Below, piece by piece: positions 18,624 to 26,539 of a stretch of DNA of 64,000 nt; positions within the stretch are counted from its first letter, which is position 1, and every line of letters starts with the position of its first letter. The notes beneath the pieces are model-generated. The model worked only from the letters and a program-made list of their open reading frames with translations, made no database searches and was not told where the DNA came from. This stretch comes from Paenalcaligenes hermetiae. Lineage in GTDB: Bacteria > Pseudomonadota > Gammaproteobacteria > Burkholderiales > Burkholderiaceae_B. The DNA is taken from assembly GCF_039543645.1 (NCBI RefSeq), contig NZ_BAABKD010000002.1:248001-312000 (forward strand), written 5' to 3'. The position numbers and the translations under genes are program-made.

Positions 18624-20729
18624 TTAAGCGGGGAAAGTACCTACTACTCCGCCATCCTCACGCCAAATAACAACTGTTGCTGGACGAGGACGTTGAGCTG
18701 CAGGACCTTCTGGCCACGTCGATACCGCCGTCGGATTCGCTTGCGCCTCTGATACGCTCTGTCCTTCACCGGGGTGTTGAATATTAATAAAAATATATTT
18801 CATATCTGGTGTCCAAGTAATCCCGGTTACTTCACAGCCTTTAGGCCCTACCATAAAGCGACGAATAACTTTACTTTCTGGGTCTGCCACCAGCATGCTG
18901 TTATTACCTTGTCCTTCGTAAGCACCACTATTTGAATAGCTGCCGTCGGTTTGAATCCACAACAATCCACGCGGATCCACAGCTAAACCATCTGGGCTAT
19001 TAAATGTATTACGCTTATCGATATTGTCTGTACCCGCATAAATATCATCATGCACATTGGGGTTACCCGCTAGCACAAACACATCCCACTCAAAGGTTTC
19101 GGCAGCAGCATCACTTCCGGCCTCACGCCAGCGTACAATTTGACCGTACGCATTTTTATTACGCGGATTGGGACCATAAGCGTCCGGATGTTTAGGACCA
19201 CCTGGGTAACGCTCTTTACCACCGCCTCGCTCTGAGTTATTCGTCAAGGTGACAAAAACTTCTTTAGTATGAGGATGTACAGCAACCCACTCTGGGCGAT
19301 CCATAGGTGTCGCACCTACCGCATCAGCCGCTTGACGTGTATGGACTAATAACTCTCCCATATCACTAAATAAATCACCTAAACGACCGCCATCTACCGT
19401 TGGTGTACTTAGTACTAATGGCACCCACTTACCGGATCCCATAAAGCTGCCATCTGTTGCCTCATTGTCGCTAAATACCGCTACATATAGAGTTCCTTCG
19501 TGCAGTAAAGAGCGATTGGCTGCATCATTATTTGGCTGATATTTACCTGAGGAGACAAACTTATAAATATATTCACTACGCTGGTCATCTCCCATATACA
19601 CCACCACACGATTATCGGGTGCTAAAGTAATGGCAGCGTTTTCATGCTTAAAACGTCCTAAAGCAGTCAGTTTTTTCGGCTTAGAGGTCGGATCAAAAGG
19701 ATCTATTTCCACCACCCAACCAAATCGATTTACTTCATTTGGCTCTATTGTCCAATCAAAACGCTCATCATGGGTATCCCAGCGATAAGAACTACTGGAA
19801 GTTTTACTTGATCCTTTATAACGCTTAAAGGCTTCGATTTGCTTATCCGTCAAATAAGGCTTGTAATCCACCTCATCGGATTTTTTTGTGCCAATCCCAA
19901 AATAATCCGTAAAGTTTTCCTCACAAGTCAGATAGGTATTCCAATACGTATATCCATTACCGCAGTTACCAAAGGTACCATACACATAACGCCCTTCTGG
20001 ATCTTTATTGGTGCGCACGGAAGCATTTCCAGCTGCGGGACCTACTAATTCCATTAAGGTATTACCATTTACACTACGGTTATACTTAGAATCTAAAACA
20101 GGCTCCCAAAGCCCTTGATCATTAAGACGCACATGAACCACAGAGGCTCCTTGAGCGTGTTGCGATTTACGTACCCAATCTGCATTCCAGCCCTCTCCGC
20201 CCGGTACGATACCTTTGGGGAAAAAGAAATGCGGGGTAATATATTCATGGTTAGTAACTAATAGTCCTTCTGTGCTACTGCCACTAATACTGTCTTTGCC
20301 ATCGATGGGGAAAAAGTGCAATCCATCGTGGTTATAACCAATTTGCTGCAACTGTGCTCGCGCGTCTTCACTCGCATCACCACGAAACTCTGGAGAGCTT
20401 ACATGCAACTTATCCCCCCAACGATTAATCACGGCATGACGGTAACCCTCTGGTACAGTCACTGTATCTAGCGTATTTGCCTCTAACCCAGCAAACGCTT
20501 TAATCTCCTCTGGATTAAACTCAGGTAAGCCGGCTTGGTCTGCTACCCAACCATCAGAGCTGCTGCTACCACCACAGGCGGCTAAGCCTAGTCCAAAAAA
20601 ACCAATGGCGCCAAGCCCTAATCCTGTTTTCAAAAAGCCACGACGCGACTGCGCGGCCTCAACAAGCTCATGAAAAGGGGTGGTTTTTGTTCGGTTCGCT
20701 GGGATATTATCCCAATCAAAATCACTCAT
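18624..20729 (-). CDS. phoX: PhoX-type alkaline phosphatase (Tat lipoprotein)
   Basis: Calcium/iron-dependent phosphomonoesterase of the PhoX (DUF839) family, releasing phosphate from organic esters outside the cytoplasm. The ATG at 20729 (MSDFDWDNIP) gives 701 residues and is preferred over an upstream in-frame extension. A twin-arginine motif (SRRGFLKTG, Arg29-Arg30) leads into GFFGLGLAAC, so Cys52 may be acylated: a Tat-exported lipoprotein. The core has the family's NHEYI, TYLTCEENFTDYFG, RFKHENAAI and SPDGLAVDPRG stretches. A phospholipase, a phosphatase-like protein and a phosphonate-type transporter nearby support a role in phosphorus acquisition. Confidence 0.9.
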   Translation of the reverse strand: MSDFDWDNIPANRTKTTPFHELVEAAQSRRGFLKTGLGLGAIGFFGLGLAACGGSSSSDGWVADQAGLPEFNPEEIKAFAGLEANTLDTVTVPEGYRHAVINRWGDKLHVSSPEFRGDASEDARAQLQQIGYNHDGLHFFPIDGKDSISGSSTEGLLVTNHEYITPHFFFPKGIVPGGEGWNADWVRKSQHAQGASVVHVRLNDQGLWEPVLDSKYNRSVNGNTLMELVGPAAGNASVRTNKDPEGRYVYGTFGNCGNGYTYWNTYLTCEENFTDYFGIGTKKSDEVDYKPYLTDKQIEAFKRYKGSSKTSSSSYRWDTHDERFDWTIEPNEVNRFGWVVEIDPFDPTSKPKKLTALGRFKHENAAITLAPDNRVVVYMGDDQRSEYIYKFVSSGKYQPNNDAANRSLLHEGTLYVAVFSDNEATDGSFMGSGKWVPLVLSTPTVDGGRLGDLFSDMGELLVHTRQAADAVGATPMDRPEWVAVHPHTKEVFVTLTNNSERGGGKERYPGGPKHPDAYGPNPRNKNAYGQIVRWREAGSDAAAETFEWDVFVLAGNPNVHDDIYAGTDNIDKRNTFNSPDGLAVDPRGLLWIQTDGSYSNSGAYEGQGNNSMLVADPESKVIRRFMVGPKGCEVTGITWTPDMKYIFINIQHPGEGQSVSEAQANPTAVSTWPEGPAAQRPRPATVVIWREDGGVVGTFPA

Positions 20730-20881
20730 CACTGACTCTTTAAAGTAGTTGATCGGAAAAGGAAAACAGTGAAATTGTGACAAAACAATATGAAAACCTC
20801 GTGACGTTTCATAAACACTACGCCACATACGGCTAAATTTCGCTAGAATAAAGCAAGTAAAATGAAACGAACTAAACGACT

Positions 20882-21085
20882 ATGACATTATCAATACGCC
20901 TAGGCGCTGAAATTCATATCACTAACCCAGCGCACTCCATGTACCAACAAGCTGGCCGTTATATGGGCCCAGCAGAACTACCCGGCATGGAACACCACCG
21001 CATTTGCTTTGATGGCAAGGTCCATCTTGTACAACGTGCAGATTTTGAGCTGCTTTATCCTGACCGAGACTTACGGCAAGACTAG
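20882..21085 (+). CDS. Small orphan protein
   Basis: A 67-residue reading frame starting MTLSIRLGAEIHITNPAHSM and ending LYPDRDLRQD. The composition is that of a soluble folded protein, with no signal peptide or membrane helix. It is divergent from phoX, 152 bases away. No strong ribosome site is seen. I do not recognise a family. Coding status rests on plausible composition and on filling a gap, so it is uncertain. Confidence 0.45.
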   Translation: MTLSIRLGAEIHITNPAHSMYQQAGRYMGPAELPGMEHHRICFDGKVHLVQRADFELLYPDRDLRQD

Positions 21086-21224
21086 TTCCTCTTTTATTCC
21101 ATTACGGATCGGGAGCATTATTTTGCTTGACGACAGTAAGCAGGTCTGTGATACTGGTTTATTATCTAGGGGTTTTATCGTATTTTCTAAAAACCCTATA
21201 CACGCTACTATCCCTCTATATATC

Positions 21225-21244
21225 TGAATGATTGTCATCATTCA
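21225..21244. repeat. Perfect inverted repeat upstream of small gene
   Basis: TGAATGAT (21225-21232), spacer TGTC, ATCATTCA (21237-21244). No T run follows, so it is more likely an operator than a terminator. It lies about 95 bases before the start at 21338. Confidence 0.4.
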
Positions 21245-21337
21245 TTCATAACACGTCCCTATAATTACTCTATATTTAAATTGACGTGCTTATCTTTATT
21301 AAAAAAATAGCTATAACAACAATTAAGGAGCTTTATA

Positions 21338-21601
21338 ATGAAAACCATTTATCCTACTGATTTGGTCGCACGACCCGAACACGCCGCACTCAACAAAACC
21401 GATATTCGCCTGGGTGATATTGTTTATTTACAGCCTAAAAACGGGCCTAAAATTGCAAGTACCGTTATTTACAGCGGTCCGTTATTTGGCTGCACTACCT
21501 ATACCGCAGACGGCGCATGCCAAAAAGGACAACCCGTGCGCTTTCGCTTCCGTCTTAAAGACGTGCATCATGTGGCTTCACGAAACGAGCCCATGCACTA
21601 A
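21338..21601 (+). CDS. Small conserved-looking protein, unknown function
   Basis: An 87-residue soluble protein (MKTIYPTDLVARPEHAALNK), rich in short beta-type segments such as DIRLGDIVYLQP and PVRFRFRLKDVHHV. It has a strong ribosome site (AAGGAG at 21325-21330) and its own terminator, so it is very probably expressed as a single gene. No signal peptide, membrane helix or nucleic-acid-binding motif is obvious. The family is not recognised. Confidence 0.7.
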   Translation: MKTIYPTDLVARPEHAALNKTDIRLGDIVYLQPKNGPKIASTVIYSGPLFGCTTYTADGACQKGQPVRFRFRLKDVHHVASRNEPMH

Positions 21602-21605
21602 TCCA

Positions 21606-21628
21606 AAGCCTGCCTAGCAGGCTTTTTT
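21606..21628 (+). terminator. Terminator after the 87-residue gene
   Basis: Stem AAGCCTGC, loop CTA, stem GCAGGCTT, then a T run ending at 21628. Confidence 0.85.
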
Positions 21629-21673
21629 AATATCTGCTACTCTCCCTACACCCCATCAAACTGGAGAGATGCT

Positions 21674-22171
21674 ATGAAAAAAGTCTATTTAGCCGGACCG
21701 GATGTCTTCGCTCCCGATGCCCAAGCCCGCGCCGAGCAACACAAACAATGGTGTATCGCTCATGGCTTTGAGCCTTTACACCCTGCCGATGGCGTTGCCA
21801 ATACCGCACGGGGTATTTATGACGCAAACATTCAACTGATCCAAAAGGCCGATGCGGTTCTTGCCAACCTTAATCCTTTTCGTGGTGCCGAGCCCGACTC
21901 TGGTACAGCCTTTGAGGTAGGCTACGCCACAGCACTTGGAAAACCTGTCATTGGCTATTTAGCAGGGCCTACCAGCCTAAAAGACCAAGTAAAAACATTT
22001 TATGGCCCTATTTATTTTGATGAGTCTCGCCAGCAATGGTTAGATCAAAATGAATGTTTAGTTGAAGACTTCAACCTGCCTTTAAACCTTATGCTAGGCA
22101 TTTCTTGCCAAATTGTATTCGGAGATTTATTAGCGGCTATTATTCATCTTCAAGGCCACTGGTACGATTAA
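21674..22171 (+). CDS. Nucleoside 2-deoxyribosyltransferase family protein
   Basis: A 165-residue cytoplasmic enzyme. The family moves deoxyribose between bases or hydrolyses deoxynucleotides for nucleotide salvage. The N-terminal KVYLAGPDVFAPDA and the central ADAVLANLNPFRGAEPDSGTAFEVGYATALGKPVIGY region carry the conserved Asp and Glu of the fold. A ribosome site (GGAGAG) precedes the start. The exact reaction (transferase versus DNPH1-like hydrolase) cannot be told from sequence. Confidence 0.85.
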   Translation: MKKVYLAGPDVFAPDAQARAEQHKQWCIAHGFEPLHPADGVANTARGIYDANIQLIQKADAVLANLNPFRGAEPDSGTAFEVGYATALGKPVIGYLAGPTSLKDQVKTFYGPIYFDESRQQWLDQNECLVEDFNLPLNLMLGISCQIVFGDLLAAIIHLQGHWYD

Positions 22172-22213
22172 GCAGTGTTAATATAACCATATTGCTTTTT
22201 ATATTCTGCTGCT

Positions 22214-22939
22214 ATGATTCCCATTTTAATGTATCACCAAATTGGTGAGCCTGCACCTAAAGGCACACCTTATCGTGGTCTCACTGTTCACCCAAAACGT
22301 TTTACACAGCAAATGCGCTGGCTGAAACGTTTTGGTTATACCGGCCTATCCATGCAAGACCTCATGCCTTATCTGCGGGGTGAAAAACACGGTAAAGTTA
22401 TTGGTATTACTTTTGATGATGGCTATCAAAATGTCTTGCACAATGCCCTGCCCGTACTACAAGCGCTCGGTTTTACCTCTACTAACTACATTGTTAGTAA
22501 TCACCTTAGCGGTGATAATTTTTGGGATCACCACAAAGGTATTCCTCGCTCTGCTTTAATGAGCGAGGCCGAGCTACATCAATGGCTAGCTGCTGGCCAA
22601 GAAATTGGCTCTCATACCATGGATCATGTACACTTGCCAGAAATCAGCGCCGCACAAGCACAACAACAAATCCAACAATCAAAAATCGATTTAGAAAATC
22701 GCTTTCAAGTCGAAGTCACTGCGTTTTGCTATCCTTACGGCCATTACAACGCAACTATTCAGCAATGGACACAAAACAGTGGTTATACCAATGCCACAAC
22801 TACAGCCCGCGGTTTAGCGTTAAATACCGATAACCCCTTTGAGCTGCCCCGCGTTACAGTCTCTCGCTCTACCCATCTACTGCGCTTTTTGCAAAAATGC
22901 CTGACTCAACTTGAACATAAAAAGCGTTTTGCCTCATGA
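22214..22939 (+). CDS. Polysaccharide deacetylase family protein
   Basis: A 241-residue carbohydrate esterase family 4 (NodB-homology) protein. It begins IPILMYHQIG, has the metal and catalytic motif ITFDDGY (about 74-80) and the second metal motif GSHTMDH (about 135-141), followed by FCYPYGHYN. It probably removes acetyl groups from a surface glycan. No signal peptide is visible, suggesting the cytoplasmic side. It overlaps the next glycosyltransferase gene by four bases, so the two probably act on the same polymer. Confidence 0.88.
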   Translation: MIPILMYHQIGEPAPKGTPYRGLTVHPKRFTQQMRWLKRFGYTGLSMQDLMPYLRGEKHGKVIGITFDDGYQNVLHNALPVLQALGFTSTNYIVSNHLSGDNFWDHHKGIPRSALMSEAELHQWLAAGQEIGSHTMDHVHLPEISAAQAQQQIQQSKIDLENRFQVEVTAFCYPYGHYNATIQQWTQNSGYTNATTTARGLALNTDNPFELPRVTVSRSTHLLRFLQKCLTQLEHKKRFAS

Positions 22940-24108
22940 GCTTGCCCCGATTACGTATCGCTTTTATTAGTTATAAATTTGGCCACGAATACGGGGGGGC
23001 TGAAGCCTATGGGGTCGAACTGATGCGAGAATTAAGCCAATACCACGATATTACCGTTATCACAAAAGAATACGCCGCCCAGTGTGATCTACAGCTCCCA
23101 CGCATTCTGGTCTCTATCCCCAACTATTTACCCAGTTGGTTACAAGCTTTTTGGTTTGCTCAAAAAACAGCACAAATCACCAATACGCAATCTTACGATT
23201 TAGTGCACTCACATACCAACGGTTGGAATGCAGACATCGACGTACTCCATGTCAAATCGGTACGCTATCATCATCTTTATCGCCATACCTCGTGGTTAAA
23301 ACGCGTAAACACCTATCTCAGTCCACGCCTTAATATGTATTTATGGCTAGAAAAACAGCGAGTACATCAACAACCTCCTAAACGCACTGTGGTTGTTTCA
23401 GAGTGGCTAAAAAAGCAAATCCAAGCCGCCTATCACACTTCCTATCCCTTTGATGTGATTACGCCTGGTGTGCATATACCAAAAACTCATGCCGAGCAGC
23501 GCGCGCTGACTCGCAAAAAACTCGGTTTTAGCAAAGAAGATGTTGTGAGTATTCTGGTGGCTCGCAACCCACTGAGCAAGGGCTTAAACACACTGGTTAC
23601 CGCTTTAAAGACTTGTGCTCCGACTCTGAAACTTTTAGTAGTTGGCCCCCCTCTAGCCTTTATTGAAAGTTATATAACACAGCTCTCACCTGAGCTCCAA
23701 GCCCGTGTACAGTTTGTTGAGCAGACTGAGTCCATCCACCCTTACTACGAGGCGGCCGATCTTTGTGTACACCCAACCTTAAACGATAGTTTTGGTATGG
23801 CTCCCCTAGAGGCAATGAGTTATGGGCTACCAGTGATTCTCAGCCAAGCCAAGTACTGTGGCTTCGCCCATCATGTACGACACCTGTACCAGGCGTGGGT
23901 ATTAGAAGACCCCACGGATGCTCAAGCGCTGGCACACGCTCTACAACAAGTGGCCCAATGCGCAGAGTTACGACAAAACTTGGCCAAAAACGGGCAACAA
24001 CTGGCGCTCACATTTAGCTGGCCACAAATTGCACAACACTATCAGCAACTCTATATCGAGATCTTGGCACATCGCCAGCACCACAAAAAGCCTAACCCTT
24101 TTGCTTAA
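22936..24108 (+). CDS. Glycosyltransferase, GT4 family
   Basis: A 390-residue GT-B fold enzyme that transfers a sugar from a nucleotide donor. The N-terminal acceptor domain starts SYKFGHEYGGAEAYGVELMREL. The C-terminal donor domain has VSILVARNPLSKGLNTL and the family motif EAADLCVHPTLNDSFGMAPLEAMSYGLPVI (Glu-x7-Glu type). It is coupled to the deacetylase gene. The pair suggests lipopolysaccharide or exopolysaccharide decoration; the sugars are unknown. Confidence 0.87.
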   Translation: MSLPRLRIAFISYKFGHEYGGAEAYGVELMRELSQYHDITVITKEYAAQCDLQLPRILVSIPNYLPSWLQAFWFAQKTAQITNTQSYDLVHSHTNGWNADIDVLHVKSVRYHHLYRHTSWLKRVNTYLSPRLNMYLWLEKQRVHQQPPKRTVVVSEWLKKQIQAAYHTSYPFDVITPGVHIPKTHAEQRALTRKKLGFSKEDVVSILVARNPLSKGLNTLVTALKTCAPTLKLLVVGPPLAFIESYITQLSPELQARVQFVEQTESIHPYYEAADLCVHPTLNDSFGMAPLEAMSYGLPVILSQAKYCGFAHHVRHLYQAWVLEDPTDAQALAHALQQVAQCAELRQNLAKNGQQLALTFSWPQIAQHYQQLYIEILAHRQHHKKPNPFA

Positions 24109-24125
24109 GCCGCACAGTGCATAAA

Positions 24126-24153
24126 AAAGCCCACGGTATGTACCGTGGGCTTT
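24126..24153. terminator. Bidirectional terminator between the glycosyltransferase and speDE genes
   Basis: Stem AAAGCCCACGGTA (24126-24138), loop TG, stem TACCGTGGGCTTT (24141-24153). It lies between two convergent genes. Confidence 0.85.
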
Positions 24154-24169
24154 AAACAAAGAGAGCGTA

Positions 24170-25402
24170 TTAAGGCAACAGTTTTTGGTAATACGTAGGC
24201 AGTGCAAATAACGCCCCATGCACAGCAGGGTTGTAATATTGCAATGCATCCACACCACGCTCGGTTAAACGCTTTTCAACCTCTGCACTACTTAGCTGCG
24301 CTGGCTGTAATTGATCTGACACCACCGCCATCGCCCAATAAGCGCCATATAAAGGAATATGTAAACCATAGGCACTGACATGTTTAAACACAGACTGCAA
24401 CTCTGTGCTCAAACGCGTAATCTGCTCTGGCTCATAGAATGGTGCGCCCAAATGAATCACCATAGCTCCGCCTTCAGCAAGCACTTGGCGACAATCCTCA
24501 AAAAAAGCTTTGGTATACAGCGGACCAGCAGGCGTTTCAGGGTCTGTCAAATCCAATAAAACAATATCAAATTTGTCTTGGGTTTGTTTGACAAACTGAG
24601 CCCCATCACCCACGAGTACACGCGCTCGTGGATTATCCAACGAACCATGGTTAATGGCTTGTAAATGTGCTTTAGCTACTGCAATCACCTCTTCGTCCAA
24701 ATCTACTAACGTAGCGGACTCAATGGTGTTGTGCTTAAGCAGCTCCTCAAGCGCTCCGCCATCCCCACCGCCTAAAATTAAGGCATGACGCGGATTAGGA
24801 TGAGCGACTGTAGCAGGATGTACGAGGCTCTCATGGTAGAAGAACTCCTCTTTTTCTGCGGTCATTAAGCAGCCATCCAAGCGCAATGTAACGCCCATAT
24901 CCTCTGACTCGAGCAATTCCAAATGCTGAAATTTAGTCTGCTTAGATAATAGACGGCGTTTAAAGCGGAACCCATATACGCTATTAGGATTAAGATTTTC
25001 CCAAAGCAATTCCGCTTCGCTTGGCGCGTCATGATCACCACGAATCAACTGGTTACGTTGCAACTGCGTGGGTTTAAACGCTGCAATAATGCCATCAAGC
25101 AATTGCTGAGCTTTGCCAGAATTGTCATCGGTAAAATTACAAACGTAAACGTCTAGAGTGACGCCCCCACGTTCAGGCCAAGTATGAATGGCTAAGTGAG
25201 ATTCGGCTAATAAAATCGCCCCTGTAACACCACCGGGTTCACCTTGGTATTCAGGAAACGTTACCCATTTTTCGCCCACAATCGTGAGCCCCGAACGCTC
25301 TGTCTCAGAACGACAGAGAGCGGCCAATGCATTTTCATCCACAAAGATGGAAGTGTCACCGGTGCATTGGTATAAATCTGCGGTAAGGTGCAGGCCTTGC
25401 AT
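24170..25402 (-). CDS. Fused S-adenosylmethionine decarboxylase-spermidine synthase
   Basis: One 410-residue protein covering both steps of aminopropyl transfer to polyamines. Residues 1-125 are a class 1b AdoMet decarboxylase: the self-cleavage pair Glu67-Ser68 (Ser becomes the pyruvoyl group), His73 and Cys88 stand at the +5 and +20 spacing of the family. Residues from about 150 on are a spermidine synthase with GGGDGGALEELLKH, an acidic DLDEEV motif, GDGAQFV and LLDLTDPETPAGPLYT. Both halves look intact. A ribosome site (AAGGAG) precedes the ATG. The 218-base leader contains hairpins that may be regulatory. Confidence 0.92.
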   Translation of the reverse strand: MQGLHLTADLYQCTGDTSIFVDENALAALCRSETERSGLTIVGEKWVTFPEYQGEPGGVTGAILLAESHLAIHTWPERGGVTLDVYVCNFTDDNSGKAQQLLDGIIAAFKPTQLQRNQLIRGDHDAPSEAELLWENLNPNSVYGFRFKRRLLSKQTKFQHLELLESEDMGVTLRLDGCLMTAEKEEFFYHESLVHPATVAHPNPRHALILGGGDGGALEELLKHNTIESATLVDLDEEVIAVAKAHLQAINHGSLDNPRARVLVGDGAQFVKQTQDKFDIVLLDLTDPETPAGPLYTKAFFEDCRQVLAEGGAMVIHLGAPFYEPEQITRLSTELQSVFKHVSAYGLHIPLYGAYWAMAVVSDQLQPAQLSSAEVEKRLTERGVDALQYYNPAVHGALFALPTYYQKLLP

Positions 25403-25429
25403 AGGAACAGCGCTCCTTGGTTAAAGGAT

Positions 25430-25467
25430 CCCAGCCCCAGGATGGGGCTGAAAAAAGCCCGAAGCCA
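25430..25467 (-). promoter_or_regulatory. Possible switching hairpins in the speDE leader
   Basis: Read leftward, the leader can form GGGCT-TTTTTC-AGCCC or CAGCCCC-ATCC-TGGGGCTG. Both use the same AGCCC segment, so they exclude each other. They sit about 30-65 bases before the start codon. Regulation is inference only. Confidence 0.35.
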
Positions 25468-25521
25468 GTTGTTAACCGAAGTTAGACGATGACTTCACGA
25501 AAAACGTAGCATCATACAGCA

Positions 25522-25540
25522 ATATATGCTTGGCATATAT
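25522..25540. repeat. Inverted repeat in speDE upstream region
   Basis: ATATATGC, spacer TTG, GCATATAT, in the promoter region of the leftward speDE gene. It may be an operator or part of the promoter. Confidence 0.35.
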
Positions 25541-25620
25541 GCTTATGACATCAAAACAATAAGATAGCGGCAAATACGCCACGAATCGCTGCGTTTTATA
25601 GGAGTTTGAGCTATTTTGGA

Positions 25621-26190
25621 TTACCACCAACCGATGGCACGCCCTAAAGCCAATACCCCTAACACAGCAAAAATCAGAGCGGCAATTGCATGTACAAGTC
25701 GTACAGGAATGGCGCCTGATATACGATCGCCCAGCACAACGGCTGGAACATTCGCAATCATCATGCCCAACGTCGTACCAATAACAACTTGAGCAAAAGA
25801 TTGAAACTGTGCCGCTAAGGCTACGGTAGCAATTTGGGTTTTATCTCCCATCTCTGCTACAAAAAACGCTAGCAAGGTCGTAGTAAACACACCAAAACGA
25901 GCTAACTGAGCGTCTTCTTCGTCAAATTGATCGGGTATAAGCATCCAACCCGCCATCAGGATAAAACCTATCCCTAAAATCCAAGCCAAAGTCGTTGGCT
26001 CAAATAAACCAGGTAGCCACGCCCCAAGAGCGCCAGCTAACGCATGGTTAGCGAGTGTAGCAACTAAAATTCCAAGAATGATGGGCAAAGGGCGTCGGAA
26101 ACGCGCTGCCAAAATAAAAGCGAGAAGTTGGGTTTTATCACCGATTTCAGCCAATGCCACAATACCGGTGGAAACGAGTAGGGCTTCCAT
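25621..26190 (-). CDS. TMEM165/GDT1 (UPF0016) family manganese exporter
   Basis: Inner-membrane cation exporter of 189 residues with six predicted helices. Two copies of the family motif ExGDKTQ are present (ALAEIGDKTQLLAF and FVAEMGDKTQIATV), in an inverted-repeat arrangement. Bacterial members (MneA-type) export Mn(II). The ATG at 26190 is chosen because the AGGAG site at 26200-26204 touches the upstream ATG at 26199 but stands nine bases from 26190. A yybP-ykoY manganese riboswitch precedes it, which independently points to manganese. Confidence 0.92.
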   Translation of the reverse strand: MEALLVSTGIVALAEIGDKTQLLAFILAARFRRPLPIILGILVATLANHALAGALGAWLPGLFEPTTLAWILGIGFILMAGWMLIPDQFDEEDAQLARFGVFTTTLLAFFVAEMGDKTQIATVALAAQFQSFAQVVIGTTLGMMIANVPAVVLGDRISGAIPVRLVHAIAALIFAVLGVLALGRAIGWW

Positions 26191-26221
26191 TTGAATCATC
26201 TCCTGGCCGGTTTGTAGACGA

Positions 26222-26266
26222 TTGACCGTATCGTTTCCCCGGCCAACATGGAAACGATACGGTCAA
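26222..26266 (-). promoter_or_regulatory. Expression-platform hairpin of the manganese riboswitch
   Basis: Perfect 17-bp arms (26222-26238 and 26250-26266) around an 11-base loop. In the RNA, the arm nearer the aptamer begins UUGACC, which the aptamer's closing helix can also use. The loop GGCCGG can pair with CCGGCC directly beside the AGGAG ribosome site (26200-26210). No U run follows, so control is probably translational. Confidence 0.65.
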
Positions 26267-26375
26267 AGGTCTTGCCAGGCAGGGTGCTGCTAACGCCATG
26301 ATCCAGTTGGGATCAAGTATGTTGACGTTAGCCTCTATACAAATCTGTTGTAGAGCGGCTACTCCCCAATGACGA
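26262..26375 (-). ncRNA. yybP-ykoY manganese riboswitch aptamer
   Basis: Read leftward, the RNA has the landmarks of the yybP-ykoY class in order: GGGGAGUAG (26359-26367), the GUCAACAUACU segment (26316-26326) and GGCAAGACC near 26268-26276. Flanking GUCA...UGAC segments can close the outer helix. The class senses Mn(II) and turns on export genes, matching the GDT1-type exporter downstream. Confidence 0.88.
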
Positions 26376-26380
26376 AAGGG

Positions 26381-26409
26381 ACTATAACGGATTATTTGCC
26401 CAATGTCTA
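26381..26409 (-). promoter_or_regulatory. Promoter of the riboswitch-exporter transcript
   Basis: Read leftward: TAGACA (-35, 26404-26409), 17-base spacer, TATAGT (-10, 26381-26386), five of six matches in each box. Transcription would begin near 26375, right at the aptamer. Confidence 0.7.
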
Positions 26410-26417
26410 ATCAGCTC

Positions 26418-26457
26418 TTGACAAGTATCAAGGGCCATTAGGGTTTTTATGTATAAG
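26418..26457 (+). promoter_or_regulatory. FNR-type site and -10 box of the ttr promoter
   Basis: TTGACAAGTATCAA (26418-26431) matches the FNR/Anr consensus TTGAT-N4-ATCAA at nine of ten positions. A TATAAG box at 26452-26457 places the transcription start near 26466, about 41.5 bases from the site centre, the class II spacing for FNR activation. Confidence 0.75.
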
Positions 26458-26539
26458 CTTATAGCTGAAACTTAAATGAAAACCCGAAACGAAGACGCTA
26501 CACACACATCGTTTCATTCTGCTTTCCAAAGGTAGAACT

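Noticed and set aside
20740..20800. TTGTCAC-type half-site before phoX
   Set aside because: The downstream half is a poor match, so no Pho box is claimed.
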